Positions 30,075 to 33,714 of a stretch of DNA of 33,714 bases are shown in pieces. Under the pieces are notes generated by a model. That model made no database searches, was not told the origin of the DNA, and saw only the letters and a list, made by a program, of their open reading frames with translations. Source of the stretch: Moorena bouillonii PNG. Lineage in GTDB: Bacteria > Cyanobacteriota > Cyanobacteriia > Cyanobacteriales > Coleofasciculaceae. Location of the stretch: positions 7,454,007 to 7,487,720 of the forward strand of contig NZ_MKZS01000001.1 of the NCBI RefSeq assembly GCF_001942495.1, read 5' to 3'. The stretch's first letter is position 1. Each line of letters opens with the position of its first letter. Made by a program: the position numbers and the translations under genes.

Positions 30075-33000
30075 ATGAATTTAAATAAACCAAAACGGCC
30101 AACAATTTGGGTAACAGCTCTAGTTAGTTTGATCTCAGTAGGACTAATTACGCCCCAGCCCACAGTGGGACAAACTACCATTGCCCAACAACAGGAATCA
30201 GCACAAGCACAACTAACCAAAGCTGAACAACTGAGTCAACAAGCATGGGTACTGAAGGAGCAAGGGAAATACTCCGAAGCGATTCCCCTCGCCCGGGAAG
30301 CTTTGAGGATTCGACAGCAAGTGCTCGGGGAAGAACACGCAGATGTGGCAGAAAGCCTCAATAATCTGGGGTTACTCTACGATGCAATGGGAAGGTACGA
30401 AAAGGCGGAACCCTTGTTAACTCAAGCCTTGGATATGAGGAGACGGTTGCTCGGGGAAGAACACGCAGATGTGGCAACCAGCCTCAATAATCTCGCGGTA
30501 CTTTACCAATCCATGGGAAGGTATTCAGAGGCGGAACCCTTGTATACCCAAGCCTTGGAAATGTGGAGACAGTTGCTGGGGAACGAACACCCTAATGTGG
30601 CAACTAGCCTCAATAATCTGGCTTTACTCTACCAATTAATGGGAAGGTACCAACAGGCGGAATCCTTGTATACCCAAGCTTTGGAGATGTGGAGACTGTT
30701 ACTGGGTCAAGAACACCCATCTGTGGCACAAAGCCTCAATAATCTAGCGGCACTCTACTATTCAATGGGAAAGTACCAACAGGCGGAACCCTTGTATACC
30801 GAAGCTTTGGAGATGTATAGACGGTTGCTGGGGCAGGAACACCCATTAGTGGCAAAAAGCCTGAATAATCTGGCTTTACTCTACCAATTAATGGGAAGGT
30901 ACCAACAGGCGGAACCCTTGTATACCCAATCCTTGGAGATGAACAGACGGTTGCTGGGTAACCAACACCCATTAGTGGCAAAAAGCCTGAATAATCTGGC
31001 AGAACTATATCGTGCAATGGGAAGGTACCAACAGGCGGAACCCTTGTTAACCCAAGCCTTGGAGATGTATAGACGGTTGCTGGGGCAGGAACACCCATTA
31101 GTGGCAAAAAGCCTGAATAATCTGGCTAATCTCTACCAATCCATGGGAAGATACCAACAGGCGGAACCCTTGTTAACCCAAGCTTTGGAGATGAACAGAC
31201 GGTTACTGGGTAAAGAACACCCTGATCTGGCATTAAGCCTGAATAATCTGGCTTTACTCTACCAATTAATGGGAAGGTACCAACAGGCGGAACCCTTGTA
31301 TACCAAAGCCTTGGAGATGAACAGACGGTTGCTGGGAAACGAACACCCAGATCTGGCAAAAAGCCTCAATAATCTGGCGGGACTCTACAAATCCATGGGA
31401 AGGTACCAACAGGCGGAATCCTTGTATACCGAAGCTTTGGAGATGTGGAGACGGTTGCTGGGGAGCAAACACCCATTAGTGGCATTAAGCCTCAATAATC
31501 TGGCGGAACTCTACAAATCCATGGGAAGGTACCAACAGGCGGAACCCTTGTATACCCAAGCCTTGGAGATGAACAGACGGTTGCTGGGTAACGAACACAC
31601 ATATGTAGCAAGAACCTTCAATAATTTAGCTGTTTTACATCAAAGTCAAGGAAACATTCAGCAAGCCCTAGAGTTTCTCGAAGCAGGATTAGACATCCAA
31701 GAACTCAATCTGGAACGTAATCTCGTTTCTGGTGCTGAAAAGCAAAAACGGGACTACATTAAAACTATCTCTGGCACAAGGGATGCAGCCATTTCTCTAC
31801 ACCTAAATTCAGCTCCTGATCATGAAAGAGCAGCTGGTCTAGCGTTAACAACTATCCTCCGTCGCAAAGGTCGTTTACTCGATTTCTTGACCCATAGTCA
31901 GCAACTGTTGCGTAAACGCTTAGATTTCCAAAGCCAAAAATTACTAGACCGACTCAACAATACTCGCACCCAACTCGCTAACCTCACCTACAACCGACCC
32001 GATAAGCTTTCCCTTGAAGAATATCGTAATCAACTCAATGAATTAACTAATCAGGAACAGGAACTAGTCGCAAAAATTAGTCGGCGCAGTCGTGAATTTG
32101 CCCAAATCAATCAACCAGTTACCATCGAAACTATTCAACAACTGATTCCTGAAGATACGGCACTGGTAGAATTTGTAGAATACAAACCCTACAATCCCCA
32201 AGAGGATAGTTTTGGTAATCCCCGTTATGCCGCCTATGTACTCCGTTCTCAAGGCTCACCCCAAGGCATGGATTTAGGGGAAGTAGATGCGTTTAAATCT
32301 CTATGGGAGACACTTGAATTATCCCTTCAAACCGTATATCTTCCCATCTCTAAGGTAAAACAAGCAGCCCGCAATGTAGATGAGAAGCTGATGGCGAAAG
32401 TTCGTCCTTTGTTGGGAAATAGCCGCAGGATTTTATTGTCTCCAGACAGCTTCCTCAACCTCATCCCCTTTGAAGCTTTAGTAGATGAAGACAACCGGTA
32501 TTTAGTAGAAAGCTATGGTTTTACCTACCTCACCTCCGGTAGGGATTTACTGAGATTATCCAATCCTAATCCCAAGCTTACCCAACCAGTACTTTTGGGA
32601 GCACCAGACTTTGATAATTCCGCTCAAACTACTGCCCTTGGGGAAGAAAACCAGATAGTAGCAACCCGCAGCTTACGTGACTTTAATCCTTCCGAGTGGG
32701 GCTTATCGCCTTTACCGGGTGCTCTTGAGGAAGTGAATGCGATCGCAAAGATGCTGGGTGTAGAGCCCTTGTTGGGTGCTCACGCTAATGAAGCAGCATT
32801 GAAACAGGTTACTCGTCCCAGAATACTACATATCGCTACCCATGGTTTCTTCCAAGAAAGACCTGATTCGGAAGAGTTTACTAATGGGGATAATGCTTTA
32901 CTTCAGTCATGGTTAGCATTAGCAGGAATTAAGGACAACAAGCGAGAAAATGATCATGAAGATGGCATCTTTACAGCCTTAGAAGCAACCGGATTAAATT

Positions 33001-33323
33001 TATCAGGTACAAAGCTAGTGGTGTTATCAGCATGTAATACAGGTTTAGGCAATATCAGTGCTGGAGAAGGAATATATGGATTGCGTCGAGCTTTAGTGAT
33101 TGCTGGGTCAGAAAGCCAAGTCATTAGTTTGTGGAACGTGAATGATGAGGCTACGAAGTATCTAATGGTGTCTTATTATCAAGGATTGAAGGATAACCAA
33201 GGGCGTTCTGAGGCTTTGCGAAGGATTCAGTTGCAAATGCTAGGAAGTCCAGAGTATAACCATCCCATTTATTGGGCGAGTTTTATTCCTTCTGGTAATT
33301 GGGGCTCTATGGATGGGGAGTAG
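30075..33323 (+). CDS. Secreted TPR-CHAT protein
   Basis: This 1082-residue protein begins with a signal-peptide-like segment (residues 10-33, TIWVTALVSLISVGLIT, followed by a Thr/Gln-rich stretch). A degenerate repeat then leads into ten kinesin-light-chain-type TPRs of exactly 42 residues (about 92-512), each like SLNNLALLYQLMGRYQQAEP. A diverged eleventh and a helical linker (540-690) precede the C-terminal CHAT domain, a caspase-like cysteine protease fold. The catalytic pair is visible: H923 in LHIATHGFF and C987 in LSACNTGLG. Proteins like this are common in filamentous cyanobacteria, but their targets are unknown. The signal peptide and lack of CRISPR genes argue against a Craspase role. 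The gene stands alone. Confidence 0.93.
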   Translation: MNLNKPKRPTIWVTALVSLISVGLITPQPTVGQTTIAQQQESAQAQLTKAEQLSQQAWVLKEQGKYSEAIPLAREALRIRQQVLGEEHADVAESLNNLGLLYDAMGRYEKAEPLLTQALDMRRRLLGEEHADVATSLNNLAVLYQSMGRYSEAEPLYTQALEMWRQLLGNEHPNVATSLNNLALLYQLMGRYQQAESLYTQALEMWRLLLGQEHPSVAQSLNNLAALYYSMGKYQQAEPLYTEALEMYRRLLGQEHPLVAKSLNNLALLYQLMGRYQQAEPLYTQSLEMNRRLLGNQHPLVAKSLNNLAELYRAMGRYQQAEPLLTQALEMYRRLLGQEHPLVAKSLNNLANLYQSMGRYQQAEPLLTQALEMNRRLLGKEHPDLALSLNNLALLYQLMGRYQQAEPLYTKALEMNRRLLGNEHPDLAKSLNNLAGLYKSMGRYQQAESLYTEALEMWRRLLGSKHPLVALSLNNLAELYKSMGRYQQAEPLYTQALEMNRRLLGNEHTYVARTFNNLAVLHQSQGNIQQALEFLEAGLDIQELNLERNLVSGAEKQKRDYIKTISGTRDAAISLHLNSAPDHERAAGLALTTILRRKGRLLDFLTHSQQLLRKRLDFQSQKLLDRLNNTRTQLANLTYNRPDKLSLEEYRNQLNELTNQEQELVAKISRRSREFAQINQPVTIETIQQLIPEDTALVEFVEYKPYNPQEDSFGNPRYAAYVLRSQGSPQGMDLGEVDAFKSLWETLELSLQTVYLPISKVKQAARNVDEKLMAKVRPLLGNSRRILLSPDSFLNLIPFEALVDEDNRYLVESYGFTYLTSGRDLLRLSNPNPKLTQPVLLGAPDFDNSAQTTALGEENQIVATRSLRDFNPSEWGLSPLPGALEEVNAIAKMLGVEPLLGAHANEAALKQVTRPRILHIATHGFFQERPDSEEFTNGDNALLQSWLALAGIKDNKRENDHEDGIFTALEATGLNLSGTKLVVLSACNTGLGNISAGEGIYGLRRALVIAGSESQVISLWNVNDEATKYLMVSYYQGLKDNQGRSEALRRIQLQMLGSPEYNHPIYWASFIPSGNWGSMDGE
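30346..31610 (+). repeat. Ten tandem 126-bp repeats encoding TPRs
   Basis: The 126-bp units are nearly identical at the DNA level, especially units 3 to 10, with shared blocks such as GGAAGGTACCAACAGGCGGA. Such DNA identity points to recent expansion or gene conversion and predicts copy-number differences between strains. Confidence 0.9.
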
Positions 33324-33422
33324 GGAGTAGGGAGTCGGGAGTAGGGAGTAGGGAGTAGGGAGTAGGGAGTCGGGAGTCGGGAATAGGGAGTAGGGAGTAG
33401 GGAGTAGGGAGTAGGGAGTAGG
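33318..33422. repeat. Heptamer array (GGGAGTA)n
   Basis: About 14 GGGAGTA/GGGAGTC units with period 7 start within a base of the CHAT stop codon. Confidence 0.93.
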
Positions 33423-33490
33423 GCATGTTGGTGGAATAGGCATCTTAGTGGAACGGGCATGTTGGTGGAACGGGCATCTTGCCCGTATCC
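33423..33490. repeat. GGAACGGGCATCTTGCCCGT-type repeat, several partial copies
   Basis: Four partial copies of the GTGGAACGGGCAT unit lie in tandem, ending in the palindrome ACGGGCATCTTGCCCGT. It matches 14434-14478. Confidence 0.85.
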
Positions 33491-33504
33491 TGCCACAACC
33501 TGAC

Positions 33505-33714
33505 AACCAAATAACCTTCAACCAAATAACCTTCAACCAAATAACCTTCAACCAAATAACCTTCAACCTTCAACCTTCAACCAAATAACCTTCAACCAAA
33601 TAACCTTCAACCTTCAACCTTCAACCAAATAACCTTCAACCAAATAACCTTCAACCTTCAACCTTCAACCAAATAACCTTCAACCAAATAACCTTCAACC
33701 TTCAACCTTCAACC
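33505..33714. repeat. Mixed 7/15-bp repeat (CCTTCAA and CCTTCAACCAAATAA)
   Basis: CCTTCAA heptamers alternate with the 15-mer CCTTCAACCAAATAA to the end of the window and presumably beyond. A close variant of the 15-mer is coding in the ABC linker at 22207-22254. Confidence 0.93.

Noticed and set aside
30736-31472. Minus-strand frames with repeated VPPVGTFPL-type segments
   Set aside because: They are mirror readings of the tandem TPR-coding repeats.
30075-33323. TPR-CHAT protein as a Craspase (type III-E CRISPR protease)
   Set aside because: It has a signal peptide and kinesin-light-chain-type repeats, and no gRAMP/Cas7-11 gene or CRISPR array is nearby.
33240-33566. Minus-strand frames reading LLPTPYSLLPTPYS repeats
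   Set aside because: They are translations of the GGGAGTA heptamer array and its neighbours, not proteins.

Overview
The window reads as chromosomal DNA of a filamentous, repeat-rich marine cyanobacterium; a Moorena/Lyngbya-like organism is my guess, not something the sequence proves. Evidence: an ndhN gene (subunit N of the cyanobacterial/plastid NDH-1 complex), at least twelve exact copies of the HIP1 octamer GCGATCGC, many heptanucleotide simple-repeat arrays between genes, IS200/IS605-type tnpB elements, and a secreted TPR-CHAT protein. I saw no tRNA, rRNA or CRISPR array.

Layout. (1) 125-9623 is a probable small-molecule locus. A histamine-N-methyltransferase-like gene lies on the minus strand, then a solo tnpB element, then five plus-strand genes: EgtD-type histidine N-alpha-methyltransferase, an OvoA-like nonheme-iron sulfoxide synthase that lacks the usual C-terminal methyltransferase domain, a fold-type I PLP enzyme, a candidate TauD-like Fe(II)/2-oxoglutarate oxygenase, and a glycine-betaine-type methyltransferase. 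Together they look like a pathway that methylates histidine, puts sulfur on the imidazole ring, cleaves the C-S bond and tailors the product, so an ergothioneine/ovothiol relative. (2) 9651-12375 is a gene graveyard: a DUF433 antitoxin without a recognisable toxin, a cut-off aspartic-protease-like ORF, a PEBP-family gene with an in-frame stop and no 3' end, and a second tnpB element inserted there. (3) 12380-15593 holds a DUF4126 membrane protein, glutamate dehydrogenase, and a calerythrin-like EF-hand gene broken by an in-frame TAA. (4) 15682-20836 is a second, rearranged secondary-metabolism-like block: LCMT-type methyltransferase, remnant O-methyltransferase, sulfotransferase, a tnpB-less IS200/IS605-like remnant, a chimeric ORF (ISAzo13-like transposase start fused to a 197-bp copy of the methyltransferase tail), and a flavin monooxygenase. 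(5) 21133-23911 has a fused two-ATPase peptide-type ABC protein and ndhN. (6) 23963-24600 is a protein-free element full of hairpins that resembles a HEARO/IscB-type omega RNA locus. (7) 24822-33323 holds a two-domain membrane protein, an endonuclease/exonuclease/phosphatase protein, a SpoIID/LytB protein, a nucleoside phosphorylase-like protein flanked by two copies of a palindromic repeat, and a large TPR-CHAT protein with ten nearly identical repeats. The window ends in heptamer-type repeats.

The most interesting points are the split thiohistidine-type pathway, the orphan structured RNA element, the chimeric duplication at 18792-19252, and the way repeats of unrelated sequence all keep a 7-bp period and in places enter coding regions.
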